A stretch of 64,000 nt of DNA from Marthasterias glacialis (GCA_911728455.2 OU452232.1:5545227-5609226); one strand, 5' to 3'; positions 41,713 through 54,290 are shown, counted from the stretch's first letter. Notes: generated from the letters alone by a model not told the origin. Translations and numbers: made by a program.

Positions 41713-43270
41713 TAAATGATTAAAATATAAATATCTTAAACAAAAAGGGGTTGGACTGCTATAAATGTCTTAAATAAAAAGGGGTTGGACTACTATAAAT
41801 GTCTTAAATAAAAGGGGTTGGAATACTATAAATATCTTAAACAAAAAGGGGTTGGACTACTTAATATCTTAAACAAAAAGGGGTTGGACTTCTATAAATG
41901 TCTTAAATAAAAAGGGGTTGGACTACTATAAATATCTTAAACAAAAAGGGGTTGGACTACTTAATATCTTAAACAAAAAGGGGTTGGACTTCTATAAATG
42001 TCTTAAATAAAAAGGGGTTGGACTACTATAAATATCTTAAACAAAAAGGGGTTGGACTACTATAAATATCTTAAACAAAAAGGGGTTGGACTGCTATAAA
42101 TGTCTTAAATAAAAAGGGGTTGGACTACTATAAATGTCTTAAATAAAAGGGGTTGGAATACTATAAATATCTTAAACAAAAAGGGGTTGGACTACTTAAT
42201 ATCTTAAACAAAAAGGGGTTGGACTTCTATAAATGTCTTAAATAAAAAGGGGTTGGAATACTTTAATGTCTTAAACAAAAAGGGGTTGGACTACTATAAA
42301 TGTCTTAAATAAAAAGGGGTTGGACTGCTATAAATATCTTAAACAAAAAGGGGTTGGACTTCTATAAATGTCTTAAATAAAAAGGGGTTGGACTACTATA
42401 AATGTCTTAAATAAAAGGGGTTGGAATACTATAAATATCTTAAACAAAAAGGGGTTGGACTACTTAATATCTTAAACAAAAAGGGGTTGGACTTCTATAA
42501 ATGTCTTAAATAAAAAGGGGTTGGAATACTTTAATGTCTTAAACAAAAAGGGGTTGGACTACTATAAATGTCTTAAATAAAAAGGGGTTGGACTGCTATA
42601 AATATCTTAAACAAAAAGGGGTTGGACTACTATAAATATCTTAAACAAAAAGGGGTTGGACTACTATAAATATCTTAAACAAAAAGGGGTTGGACTACTT
42701 AATATCTTAAACAAAAAGGGGTTGGACTTCTATAAATGTCTTAAATAAAAAGGGGTTGGAATACTTTAATGTCTTAAACAAAAAGGGGTTGGACTACTAT
42801 AAATGTCTTAAATAAAAAGGGGTTGGACTGCTATAAATATCTTAAACAAAAAGGGGTTGGACTTCTATAAATGTCTTAAATAAAAAGGGGTTGGACTACT
42901 ATAAATGTCTTAAATAAAAGGGGTTGGAATACTATAAATATCTTAAACAAAAAGGGGTTGGACTACTTAATATCTTAAACAAAAAGGGGTTGGACTTCTA
43001 TAAATGTCTTAAATAAAAAGGGGTTGGACTACTTTAATGTCTTAAACAAAAAGGGGTTGGACTACTATAAATGTCTTAAATAAAAAGGGGTTGGACTGCT
43101 ATAAATATCTTAAATAAAAAGGGGTTGGACTACTATAAATATCTTAAACAAAAAGGGGTTGGACTTATACTATAAATATCTTAAACAAAAAGGGGTTGGA
43201 CTACTAAAAATATCTTAAACAAAAAGGGGTTGGACAACTATAAATATCTTAAACAAAAAGGGGTTGGACT
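41713..43270. repeat. 34-bp minisatellite, about 46 copies
   Basis: Unit ATCTTAAACAAAAAGGGGTT plus GGACTACTATAAAT, with variants (AAATAAA, shortened ACTTAAT). Variant blocks recur as groups, for example the trio around 42090, 42390 and 42890. It begins about 360 bp upstream of the large zinc-finger exon. Confidence 0.96.
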
Positions 43271-43556
43271 ATTTATGGTTGAAGAGGGCGTTCTTGAGCA
43301 GATCCATATTACTTTATTAGTAAAACTTAGCCATTTTGAGACATGGCGGACACTATAGAAGTGCACTGTTTAGTTTAGTTTGGATGTATACAGACAAATT
43401 TAGCCAAATTTTATGAGTGTACTGGTATTAATGTGTCCAACATCTCACAATAGCTTGTAATGTGTTCACCATTTTGAGATATGGTGGACACATTACTCGG
43501 GCACTAATTGGTTTGGGTAAATTTGTCTGCATATACACCAAAAACAAAACACTGCA

Positions 43557-43921
43557 CTCTCAGCGCCGTAATTAGGGTAACATTTTAGGGGGTACGGGGG
43601 CACCATTTTTTCCTAGGGGGCACTTTTGGCCAATTAAGACTGTAGCTTCTGTTTGTATTTCCTAAACAAGCCCCTTTTCAGCGGTCTTCTGACGTGATGA
43701 GGTAAAACAACATACATTCTACGTGTAAATCATTAAAAACTAGTTTTAAAAACATTGAAATTACTACATAAAAGCTCATAAAATGTAAAATTTTATTCTG
43801 ATAATCTTTAATCTCAAAAGTCCAGATTTCAAATGGGGGCCCGGGGGATAAGGACATCAGTTGGGGGCACATGCCACCCGTGCCCCCCCCCCTCCCCCCT
43901 CCCACCTTAGTTACGCCACTG
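43557..43921. mobile_element. C/G-run repeat with inverted CAGYGSCGTAA ends
   Basis: Left end CAGCGCCGTAATTAGGGTAA and right end CCTTAGTTACGCCACTG are inverted repeats, and the interior matches 57505-57895 and others in the reverse direction. No convincing target duplication was found, so the superfamily is open. Confidence 0.6.
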
Positions 43922-43959
43922 TGCGGTCCTACTTGTATAGTGGCCGCCACGCCACAAAA

Positions 43960-44770
43960 AGGCTAATAGCGAATCAATTTAACGCCCGGGTTTTTTTTTT
44001 TTTTTTGGTGGGGGTGTTAGTGAAGAGCAAGAATCATGGTTACCGAATTGAAAAGAACCCTCAAAATGTCACTCAAAAACCACCACTATTGTTTACCCTC
44101 ATTACCTTGATAGATTCAACGGGCTGTAAGTTTTGTCAAAATAGGCTATAGCCATAAGGTGCCGAGGTTCTGGTATTCTCGGGTATGACTTGTCTTTGTG
44201 GGCAAGAGCCAAGGAACACTGATAAATATTTTATTCGGAAATTTTAAAAAATATTTTTCGGGTTAAAATACACTCTCCAGTTTAAAATAAACAGACCATT
44301 TCATCAACTTGTAAACAAGTCACGAAAAATTTATTCGCATAGTGGTATCTGTATGTGTCAACACCAACATTGTGTTAGTTATCCCCGCTGATTTACTGTT
44401 GGTAAAAGGAACACCATGTCGGTGTTGTCACTATAGAACTACATAGACAATCAATTTAACACCCCGGTTTTTTTGCAGTGTATGTTTTGTTGATCAACTG
44501 AGTGGGGCCGAGAAGAAGAAAAAAAAATCGTTACTGATTAAACGAGTCCTCATAGCCTACTCAAAAATTACCAGCTGTGATTTTTCTGGGAAAATGGTCG
44601 AAAAACAAAATGAACTCTTCAAGAAAATAAATTGTAGTAATTAAACCGGTACCCTTATAACATACCTACCCTGGCTGTTCACTTTGATAAATTAGATGGG
44701 CTACAACATTTGTAAAAATAGACATCAACAATGATTAAGAAGTTGCTGGTATACGCAGACACAACTTGTC
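43960..44770. repeat. Diverged tandem duplication, ~480-bp units
   Basis: ATCAATTTAAC(G/A)CCC(G/C)GG with a T-run begins at 43972 and 44449, and both are followed by related blocks ending GGGCTGTAAG/GGGCTACAAC and AAAATAG. Confidence 0.5.
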
Positions 44771-44989
44771 CTTCTGGAGGTAAATGCTCAGGTCTAAACT
44801 GATTTGTTTGTATAGCTAGGACGAGTGGCATTTTATTTGAAGGATTCCCCCTTAAACTATTGGGACGTAACCCATTTCCATCCCCATTCGTTTGATTGCA
44901 TCAGTTAAGGGGCGGAATAGGGGGGGTGACCGACATTCTGGTACGAACGTAGTTCGCACATTGGTGTACGGCACGTTCGCCTTCCCTCT

Positions 44990-45285
44990 TGTTTTTGGGT
45001 CATTTGTTTGTTTGTTTGTTTATGTTTGTGTTTCGTTGTTTTTGTTTGTTTTTGGGTTTGTTGTTGTTGTTGTTGTTGTTTTTTTTTTTTTTGGGGGGGG
45101 TGTTGTTAGGGGTGTCTGTTTGTTGGGTTGTTTAGTTGGGTGTTTGTTTGTTTGTTTGTAAGTGTGTTTTTTGTTTTTTTTAGGGGGGGTTGTTGGGGGT
45201 GTCTGTTTGTTGGGTTGTTTTGTGATTTGTTTGTTTGTTGGGTTGTTTGTTGGGGGTATTTGTTGGATTGTTTGTTTGTTCGCTT
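44990..45285. repeat. T/G-rich low-complexity tract
   Basis: (TTTG)n, (TTG)n and GGGGTGTCTGTTTGTTGGGTT blocks repeated twice; open frames here are low-complexity artefacts. Confidence 0.85.
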
Positions 45286-45989
45286 ATCTAGGTGCATGTT
45301 TACTGTACTTCCATCCTACCTGTGGAGTGATCTCTTCCCAGCCTCTCATGTTGGTTTGTCCGGGTCTTCTTGACAAGGAAAGCCCTCGGCATGTTGAAAT
45401 GAAGATATCAAAGACCGGCTAGACTGCAAAGAATATAAATAAATAAAGATAAAAAATAAACTAACAAATTAAAGCACTCATTCTGTGTTATATTTATATC
45501 ACCATAAGGAGATTTATGTATTCCGGCTTTAACAGTCCGAAGTAAGGTATTTATAACTTCCAATTATATACCTGTATGTTGTTCTTCTCCCTCTGAGCTT
45601 AATGCAGTCAAACCGAGGTTCGAGGGGGAAATTGTCTGACTCCTTTGTGTGTAATGATAGTTGTCATTGGGTACATAGGACTCCTGACCAAGATGGCCAC
45701 CCCATTTATTCTATTTTATACGCAGTCTTATTTAAACTCAGCAAATTTTCTTGATGTTGTCCCAATTGCCCGGACAGCGTGTACACTGATTGTTCCAAAT
45801 TCGCTTTCGCGTCAAATATGGAACCGAGTCATGTTGAAACATGAAGTACCGCTGTCGTAAGGGTCTTATAAAACATAAAATAGACAAAATTACGCAACAG
45901 TTGAACAAACTGTCACCATAAATCGAAAAGGGGTTTATTTATAACTCGTTATGGTAAGAGTAAAATAAATATACCGGCACGACAAGTTA

Positions 45990-46385
45990 CCAGTCATTGC
46001 CTTCGGAACGGGCGCTTTTGAGCTATAAATAGCGTTTGTTATGTATTGAATATGGTTGGAAAGATATTTTTAAAGTATAATCTAATGATTCACATATATA
46101 CCCCTTGAAATTGAGTGCTTTTTGTTTAATTTTGTGACAAAACACGGTCCGCCATTTTGTAGAACCAATTTTTTTCTCCACAAAATGGCGGACCGTGTGT
46201 TTCTATGTGGAGTGTAAGTTCACTGGTTGTATTTCCAAGAGGCAAATGTATGTTTTTGTAACCACCACTCACTAAATACAACACACTGTAGGCTTTATTT
46301 CACGAACAACTCTTAAAAAGGATAAGAAGCTTTTCCAAACAGCAAAATTGTTAGAGATTTGAAGGTAGTGTATCCCTTTCAGCTA
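45990..46385. mobile_element. TTAA MITE family, uninterrupted copy
   Basis: Matches 14768-15080 and 16368-16446 in order. In the middle, ACACGGTCCGCCATTTTGT (46142) and ACAAAATGGCGGACCGTGT (46180) form a near-perfect hairpin with a 19-nt loop. Confidence 0.75.
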
Positions 46386-47219
46386 CAGAGGAAGTTAGTT
46401 AAAACGAAGACATGTCTTTATACTTTTCCTGGTAGGATTTAAATATATACGATGAGGCAAGGCCAAAACTGTATTGAGTAATATGTATTTTTCATTTTAG
46501 CGTTAATTTACCACCAGGGTAAATCAACATAAAAAAGCTGAGCGTTTCCTTACCTGCAAAAAGGGACAAAGCGATTAAAGCCCCAGCTCATCGTCGGTAA
46601 GAGAGAACAAAAACATATATGTTCATAGATATACATATACCTTACATGGTATAAAAATAATGAGGATGGAAAAACGTTCCTTGAAATATTTCTGCCTGAA
46701 GTGTTATCGTTTTTGAATAAAAAAGGATTAGATCAAAAATTAGTGTTCGTCTCAGTGAGACGAAAACTCTGCGTACAAAAATACGTGGGAATAATATAGG
46801 AATGCGTACAAAAATGCTGAATGTATTTTTACCGTTTTCTTGCAAACGAAACTACGAAATGAGCTGGAATTTTCACAGGTTCTATTACATAGATCTTGAT
46901 TTGTGCAAAGAATGGAAACATGTGTAGCCAGTTTACCAATGTTGAGCTGGAGCTTAAATACGGATGGATTAATAATAATCCGCAGAAGACAGATGTATCG
47001 ATATAAAAGGCAAGTGAAAATTGGTTGTATTCCTTATCATCAACCGGTCTCTGTGAAAATTGATGATGAAAAACTGGATAACTCAATCTGATCAAAATGT
47101 TTGCCTGTTCTTAATGGCAAAATTTTAAATTGTTTTGTCTCAGGCTTCAACTTGAAGCTAATAGACAATAGATGGTTGCTGTCCATGGAAAATATGGACT
47201 TAGCTGAACACACTTATTG

Positions 47220-47800
47220 TTAGTCGAGTTTTGGGGACTCTTTCGCAATTTCATGTGCAGTTTTTTTTAAATAATGCAAAACTAATGTTTTCCATGAAAT
47301 TCTTTCCGGAAAACCAGTATTATCATACGACTTTGGGGGACTTTTTATAATTTCATATTCATTTCTTTTGTAAAGAAATGATTAGGCTAACGAATGTTTT
47401 CCATGCAATTATTTAATATAAAAAAATTGTCAGACAACTAGGGGAACTATTTTGTATCTGTATATGCATTTTTTTGTTTAAATAATGAACAAAGAATATT
47501 CTCCATGCAATTATTTCATGAATCAATCATTGTTCATGTTTATTTTTTCCAAATTTTATATACATTTTTCTGAAAAATAATGAATAACGAATGTTTTCCA
47601 TGTGCAATTCTTTCCTGAAAAAACAATTGTCAGGCAATATTGGGAGGACTTGTTCATCACTCTTTTATGCATTTTTTGAAAGTATCATAAATGATGAACG
47701 TTTTTAATGCAATCCTTTTATAAAAAGTTCATTATTGTAAGGCTTGTTTGCTATTTGTTATGCTTTTTTGAAAAATTAGTGCTTTTCATGTGGAGCCAAA
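47220..47800. repeat. ~105-bp degenerate tandem repeat
   Basis: AATGTTTTCCATG(C)AATT(C)TTT recurs near 47284, 47395, 47500, 47590 and 47695, with GACTTTTT/GGACT blocks between. AT-rich, no gene. Confidence 0.65.
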
Positions 47801-48080
47801 ATTTCCATACGGTCGCTGATGACGGGAATCTCGCAATCAAATTTTACTGGCCTAACAAAAACAACATACGTGATACAGGTGATAAAGAATAGATTAAAGT
47901 TTGAAGGCAAACTAATACTAATCTTCTTAAACTTATAAGGAACGACCGGAAACCAAAGCTAAACTTAAAACCATAAATCCGAATATCTTATTTTATGTCT
48001 GTAACACATGTGTAAATTAACAAATAAAATTAGCTGTTGCAAACTGCTTACCAACCACAACGACCTGTAGTATAAAGGCG

Positions 48081-48219
48081 CAACATTTGTTAATGGCCTC
48101 ACTTTTCGACCCCAGCAGAGTCTTTCTCAAAGGCTAAATGTTCAAAGGCTTTGCTGTCCTCAAGCCTTTGAGAAAGACTCTGCTAGAATCAAAACGTGAG
48201 GCCATTAACAAATTTTGTG
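48081..48219. repeat. Long palindrome of the second hairpin family
   Basis: CATTTGTTAATGGCCTCAC...CAGCAGAGTCTTTCTCAAAG and its complement CTTTGAGAAAGACTCTGCT...GTGAGGCCATTAACAAA form arms of about 50 bp with a ~28-nt loop. Single arms occur at 32738 and 34545. Confidence 0.8.
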
Positions 48220-48284
48220 CACATATGTAAATTGTGTAAATACAATTGTAAGGAAACATTTTCCTTATAGTTTTCTAAAAACAT

Positions 48285-49655
48285 ATAAAGGGATGGTACA
48301 TCATTGGTTTTTTGAAATTCATTCCAATCCTCTAGTTTATAAGAAACATATCATAAAGGGATGGTACATCATTGGTTATTGGAAGAGTACATTCATTCCA
48401 ATCCTCTAGTTTTCAAGAAACATATCATAAAGGGATGGTACGTCATTGGTTTTTTGAAGAGTACATTCATTCCAATCCTCTAGTTTATAAGAAACATATC
48501 ATAAAGGGATGGTACATCATTGGTTTTTGGAAGAGTACATTCATTCCAATCCTCTAGTTTTCAAGAAACATATCATAAAGGGATGGTACGTCATTGGTTT
48601 TTGGAAGAGTACATTCATTCCAATCCTCTAGTTTTCAAGAAACATATCATAAAGGGATGGTACATCATTGGTTTTTGGAAGAGTACAATCATTCCAATCC
48701 TCTAGTTTTCAAGAAACACATCATAAAGGGATGGTACATCATTGGTTATTGGAAGAGTGCAATCATTCCAATCCTCTAGTTTTCAAGAAACATATCATAA
48801 AGGGATGATACATCATTGGTTATTGGAAGAGTACATTCATTCCAATCCTTTATAGTTTTCAAGAAACATATCATAAAGGGATGGTACATCATTGGTTTTT
48901 GGAAGAGTACATTCATTCCAATCCTCTAGTTTTCAAGAAACATATCATAAAGGGATGGTACATCATTGGTTTTTGGAAGAGTACATTCATTCCAATCCTC
49001 TAGTTTTCAAGAAACATATCATAAAGGGATGGTACGTCATTGGTTTTTGGAAGAGTACATTCATTCCAATCCTCTAGTTTTCAAGAAACATATCATAAAG
49101 GGATGGTACATCATTGGTTTTTGGAAGAGTACATTCATTCCAATCCTCTAGTTTATAAGAAACATATCATAAAGGGATGGTACATCATTGGTTATTGGAA
49201 GAGTACATTCATTCCAATCCTCTAGTTTTCAAGAAACATATCATAAAGGGATGGTACGTCATTGGTTTTTGAAAGAGTACATTCATTCCAATCCTCTAGT
49301 TTATAAGAAACATCATAAAGGGATGGTACATCATTGGTTTTTGGAAGAGTATACATTCATTCCAATCCTCTAGTTTTCAAGAAACATATCATAAAGGGAT
49401 GGTACGTCATTGGTTTTTGGAAGAGTACATTCATTCCAATCCTCTAGTTTACTAGAAACATATCATAAAGGGATGGTACATCATTGGTTATTGGAAGAGT
49501 ACATTTATTCCAATCATCTAGTTTACTAGAAACATATCATAAAGTAATGGTACATCATTGTTCATTGGAAGAGTACAGTCATGCCATCCTCTAGTTTTCA
49601 AGAAACACATCATAAAGGGATGGTATATCATTGGTTATTGGAAGAGTACATTCAC
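48285..49655. repeat. 74-bp minisatellite, about 18 copies
   Basis: Unit: CATATCATAAAGGGATGGTA, CATCATTGGTTTTTGGAAGA, GTACATTCATTCCAATCCTC, TAGTTTTCAAGAAA. The open frames across it (ending HSFQSSSFQET) are repeat artefacts. Confidence 0.96.
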
Positions 49656-50385
49656 TCATATATCCTGTATGGCCCTGCGGTAGGATATCGTGCAAAGGGA
49701 GACTTCTTGAAAAGAATGTGATGGTTTTAAAGAAGCTTCTTACCTACTTGCCTTGGATGAAGCGCCTTGGTATAGTTTGATCAGCTCTTACATAAAAGGA
49801 AAGACTCACGGTGGAGTAAGGGGTTGACGCTAGGTTGCCTGTGAAACCGCGAGTGAAGAGTTTAAAGTTTCCAGCACCACGTCAGTGGAGTGAGACGTGA
49901 AGCGATTAGTAAGCCTTACGTGTTGTGATTCGAACTCCAAGCAAAGGATATTCATTCTTTTGTGTTATCTCCTAAAAGCATAGGGACAATAAAGTGAAGA
50001 TGCGACTGGCCCTGCCTTCGTGGCATCCTTTGTTTCCTTGCTAATCCTCATTTTGATGTGCAGGAGCCGTGGTTCAATAAGCCCACAGGGGCCTTCAGTT
50101 CGTCAATACTTGCCTGACAAAGGAAGGCGAGCCAAAAAGGAGAGGGACCAAATCTCTTCATTAACTTTTTGGAATCACTCCAACCAAAGTAACGTGACTT
50201 GTAGACAAAGTGAAGGGCTGTGGTAAACAGCCTTGGGTTTTTAAGAAATGTTGTCTAAGTTTTGATGGGTTTTTAGTTTTCTTTAAAACTGTATATCCGA
50301 TGACCAACTTAATGCCATCATTTTGTTCTAGGAGTGAACTGCGGGTACGTACCACAAGCAATAATCTCTTCTTGGTGCATTGGTG
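49656..50385. other. Unassigned stretch after the 74-bp array
   Basis: No gene recognised. 49800-49960 is of higher complexity than its surroundings but shows no domain or clear splice sites. Confidence 0.35.
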
Positions 50386-50665
50386 GCTCTGGGAAGAACT
50401 AATGGTGGGATTGGGTTTCGAACAGTGTGTTCTTTTTGTCTTCAAGAAACAGCAATATTGTTGTAATAATCTTTTCTTGATGCAGTGGCAGTTCTAGCAG
50501 AAATAATGGTGGCATTGGTTTCGACTTTTCGAACAGTGTGTTCTTTTTTTATGAGAAACAGTATTAAATCTCTTCTTGATGTCGTGTTGGTTTTGAGAAG
50601 AACCAATGGTGGGATAAGTCTCGACGTTTCGAACAGTGTTCTCAGTTTGTCTTCTTGGGAAACAG
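50386..50665 (-). repeat. Three tandem diverged copies of the hairpin-core repeat
   Basis: TTTCGAACAGTGT(G)TTCT recurs at 50420, 50529 and 50628, each preceded by AATGGTGG(G/C)AT and GAAGAA(C)/GCAGAAAT. The last has the full GTCTCGACGTTTCGAACAGT, the complement of the core. Confidence 0.7.
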
Positions 50666-52440
50666 TAATATTGTTGTTTATGCATGTCAAAAACAAGAGA
50701 TTAGCAACTATCGAAAATATGTGAGTTTCAATCTGAAAGCTCACTGATTGTATAGTTCCCACCAACAACAATCCTGCAGAGAAGTATTTTCATCTGAAAT
50801 ACTTTTAAGTCGATAAATGGCCGCCCAATCACCATTGTTGTTTATTTCGATTACCGCCATCGAAACAAGCGCGTTTATGAATGACACAAAATCCCCGAAA
50901 CAATTTACGTTGTTTTCATCTTTAACGGGATTGGTTTGTTTGATTAAATTGTCACAGATTTGTTGTGAAAATGGACGACGGAAATAAATGTATTTTTCCC
51001 AAACCTGAAACCTTTAAACACTGACCAGAGTTTGTTAATCAATTTGGAAGCGTCTTGTACACCGGCCATTACCCCCATAACGAACGGCACCGCCACCCAC
51101 GCCGCATCCCCAGCCTAAGTCTACTTTCTTCCGCCATGCTCCTACCAGCATTTCTCCCAACTTACCCCGGGGCAAGAAGCCTCCCCAGCCCCCACGCCCT
51201 TTAGAACCTCCACGCACGCTTCTCGCACAATTTTAATCAATCATCAAGATGTAATAAACACTGTATTATGTAACCCTCTTGACTACCCAAACGATATTCA
51301 TCTGAACAAAGTACCGGTAAACCTATTTTTGTATCTCTCTGTATTCACATCGACAATTTGATCACAGATTCCCAAAATATAGGTTTTGAGGCTTTGAATG
51401 GTGAGTTATCAATGTACATATGTTTTGCGGTAACACCATATTGTGATTATATCTATTTTGCTATATACAGTAGATTGTTCTTGTTCTTGTCCTGTTATTA
51501 TTCTACCGCGGAGTAGATTTTGGAATTCGGGGGACAACTTAGTTCTGAAAAGGACTGTCCTGCTACTGTATAATCTACCGTACATAGCAAAGTAGATATA
51601 ATCACATGGTGTTACCGCAAACCAAATATACATAGATTCCCAAAAGATGATAAGGCTGGAAAAGGCATTTAAGATGAATGTATGACCAACAAAACTCCAA
51701 CAAGTCCCTTGTCTTCCTTTACGTCCAGATTACGCGATGACACCCACGACAAAAACACGCCGACCTCGCCGCGCCATGACGCTTCAAGACAAAGGCGCAG
51801 TCGGGGGTTCTTTGGAGGTGTCCCGTACAATAAGATTCTACCCGTATAACCGACCCCAGTGAAGTGACACACTCATGGAGAAAGTAAGGGGGGCTGAAGA
51901 TAGATTTGTGTCGACTTTATTTCGAAAGGGGTCACAGTCTAGAAAATAGCATGCAGCAATCGAAATGAACCTGATTTGAACGCACGCAAAATTCCCGGAC
52001 AAAACACTAAAACGAGATCAACTGATTTGGTTACAAAATTGCGCGTTGGCTGTGTGGTATATTTATTGAAAACCAGAGGATGTGAAGGATTTTATCCTTC
52101 CGAAAACCAACCATGGATTTACCTTTGAGATGAAGTTGATATAATATTGCTTAAAACGTTGGTTTACTTATGACACAGTTTGCTTTTGACATTTCTTTTT
52201 CGTGTGTAAATTGCAGAAATGTTTTTTGTTGTTGCCCGGACAGCTGGACTGTGCGATGCAAAGAAACAAACGGGTATGAAATTTCAAAAGAGTCAGCATT
52301 CAATAATAAAAAATAAAAACATATGTCATTTAAAACCATGTTGATATCATATCAATTAAGCATAAACTTAAAGAATGACAGAATGATTGTAAGAATAAAA
52401 CTACAGACGAGTTTTAGTCTGGAACCTTCATTTTCACAAA
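50666..52440. other. Unassigned stretch
   Basis: GC-rich block at 51050-51225. An inverted pair lies at 51400-51480 and 51560-51630 (ATGTACATATGTTTTGCGGT against ACCGCAAACCAAATATACAT, with GTAACACCATATTGTGATTA against ATAATCACATGGTGTTACCG), giving a long hairpin. No coding exon recognised. Confidence 0.45.
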
Positions 52441-52454
52441 CCTGACACCTGGGT

Positions 52455-52635
52455 CCCAAATTCATTTTCGCAGACCATTTCGCTTGACAACTTTGTGCCT
52501 AACAGGAAATTTACAAGACGCCAGTCAAAGATGGTGAATGTGACATGGTATTTCTTGGCTGGTAACCTCATTCTGGTGAGCATATTATTTGTTGTGCTTA
52601 GCTATCTTTGTGCTTTGAGCAGCTCTATCAACTTT
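52455..52635. mobile_element. MITE of the GGCCCAATTTCATA family, diverged
   Basis: GGGTCCCAAATTCATTTTCG, then GCCAGTCAAAG, TTTCTTGGCTGGTAACCTCA, GTGCTTAGCTA and TTGAGCAGCTCTATC follow the family order. The open frame at 52495-52869 starts inside it and is not treated as a gene. Confidence 0.55.
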
Positions 52636-52639
52636 GACC

Positions 52640-54208
52640 CTGCATGGACCAGTTGTTCTGAGAAATGTTCCGGTCTGAAATACTTCTACTCCCGAAGTCT
52701 TATTTCGATCTTCCAGATAAAAATAAGAACTGACATGCGGGGGAAAAATCCTGACAAAACCATAAACTGTTATTCTGTGATAGCTTACTTTTTTAACGAG
52801 ACTTACAAGGTTTGGTTTTATGGAAAATTTATTGATAACAAGAAGACAGGAATGAATAAAACTCCCTAAAAATTCTATCAAGTGTTACACCTTTTAAAAA
52901 GAATGCAATCACTAGCAAATTTCTCGTTTTTTTTTTGGAAATTTCCAAAAACAAAATCGTAATTCTTGCCACACAAACTACTACAAGTAAACCCGTAATT
53001 TTCTTAAGTGTGGTATTTCTGAAATAAATTCTAAAAGTCTGTTTTACATCCGTCAAGTTCTTGATAATAGAACTACATGTTATGAGATTTATCGTGGAGA
53101 TTATAGAGTTAACACTTCTAAAAATCACAAAAGAAAATAAATGACTGTGTTTTTTTTTCTCACACGTCTTTAAAAGCCTGTGGACGACATTGGTAAGAAC
53201 AAAAATATAAACGTTCACAGATTTACACAGAACTTACATGGTGTAAAGATGGTCATGGTGGAAAAAGTTCCCTTAAAATATGTTTTGCCTGAAATGCTAT
53301 AGTTTTTGAGAAATGAGTAAAACGATAAATTTTGATCTCGCGAGTCTGAAATCCGATGTTTGAAAACAATAATGTTTTTTTTTCTTTCTTTTTTTTTCAT
53401 TTCGTGACGTTGGTGACAGATTGAGCTTAAACTTTCACAGGTTCGTTATTTCATGTAGGCCTATAATGTTGGGTCACACAAAGTGCAGATACTGGTATTT
53501 GGCGATACCAACGATGGGCATGTGCTTTTATCAGTTTCCGTAAAGTAAGAATCATGCTAGAATTCGAATCTGTTCATAATATGCATCATATAAGATTTTG
53601 AAATACAGGCTTTTCCGGTCAGTTTCAGCAAAAATTAATTCAGTTTCATAAACACGCATTCAAATTCATGCATGTTTATTCAAACTAGTGGTTTTTTTTT
53701 TTAAAGCTACTATTGTATTCAATTTCGTTTTCGTGCACAAATGATTTCGTTCTTCTCATTCTGGTTTGTTTCAATCATTCTATTTCATTTTTAGACATCC
53801 AAGACAACATTTTCACCATTCTTCGGATGAATTTCTACACCCTATTTACAATATTGATGAAATTGAATGGTTGATCAGCCTCTTGCTGCAGAGGCTTTTC
53901 CGAAATTGAATGATCTTTGCGACCTGATAAATTTGGTCGAGCTTATTTGACCAGTGAATACTAAACTGTTGGAATTGAATTGCCCCTTTTGACTTTTTTT
54001 CAAACGAAACTAAAATTATGTGCCAGGTTTTAAATTGAATAAATTTTTGTTGAACTTTTCCGGGAAGACTTCTAAAAGCAATTCGTATTTGTTTTATGTT
54101 TGTTGCTGTCAATGTAACTTTTGCGGCTATTCTTTTAAGCGATGTGCCACCAGGGAATGCTTACCTCATGTTAAAATAATCAAAGCCTAACCGACATGAG
54201 AGTCTTAC
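52640..54208 (-). other. AT-rich stretch without recognised genes
   Basis: Contains a single inverted relative of the 70-bp repeat at 53420-53490. No exon identified. Confidence 0.4.
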
Positions 54209-54287
54209 CTTCTGCAGTGTGAAAGAACTGTGGGTGTGTCAGATACTGTCCGTTATGCGAAGGCGCAAGCAAGTAGAACCGTCGTCT
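54209..54287 (-). CDS. Candidate 5' coding exon of the zinc-finger gene
   Basis: On the minus strand a donor CTGCAGAAG/GTAAGA at 54209 ends an open stretch reading ...YLLAPSHNGQYLTHPQFF. It leaves one base (G), exactly the phase needed by the exon at 41353, which starts with two bases (AT); the joined codon is Asp. An in-frame TGA lies at 54288-54290 and no ATG occurs in this stretch, so an acceptor within it or another upstream exon is needed. The exon start given here is only the limit of the open frame. Assignment to this gene is inference from phase and composition. Confidence 0.35.
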
Positions 54288-54290
54288 TCA

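Noticed and set aside
43861-44151. Pro-rich frame starting in C-runs
   Set aside because: Begins in the terminus of a dispersed repeat and crosses a homopolymer run; not conserved in its other copies.
44990-45422. Cys/Val/Phe-rich frames
   Set aside because: Low-complexity T/G tract.
48215-49373. Series of 61-codon frames spaced by 74 bp
   Set aside because: Each is the same segment of the 74-bp minisatellite; no gene structure.
52495-52869. 124-codon frame with a hydrophobic segment, possible membrane protein
   Set aside because: It starts inside a MITE copy, the hydrophobic part is encoded by the repeat, and no family was recognised.
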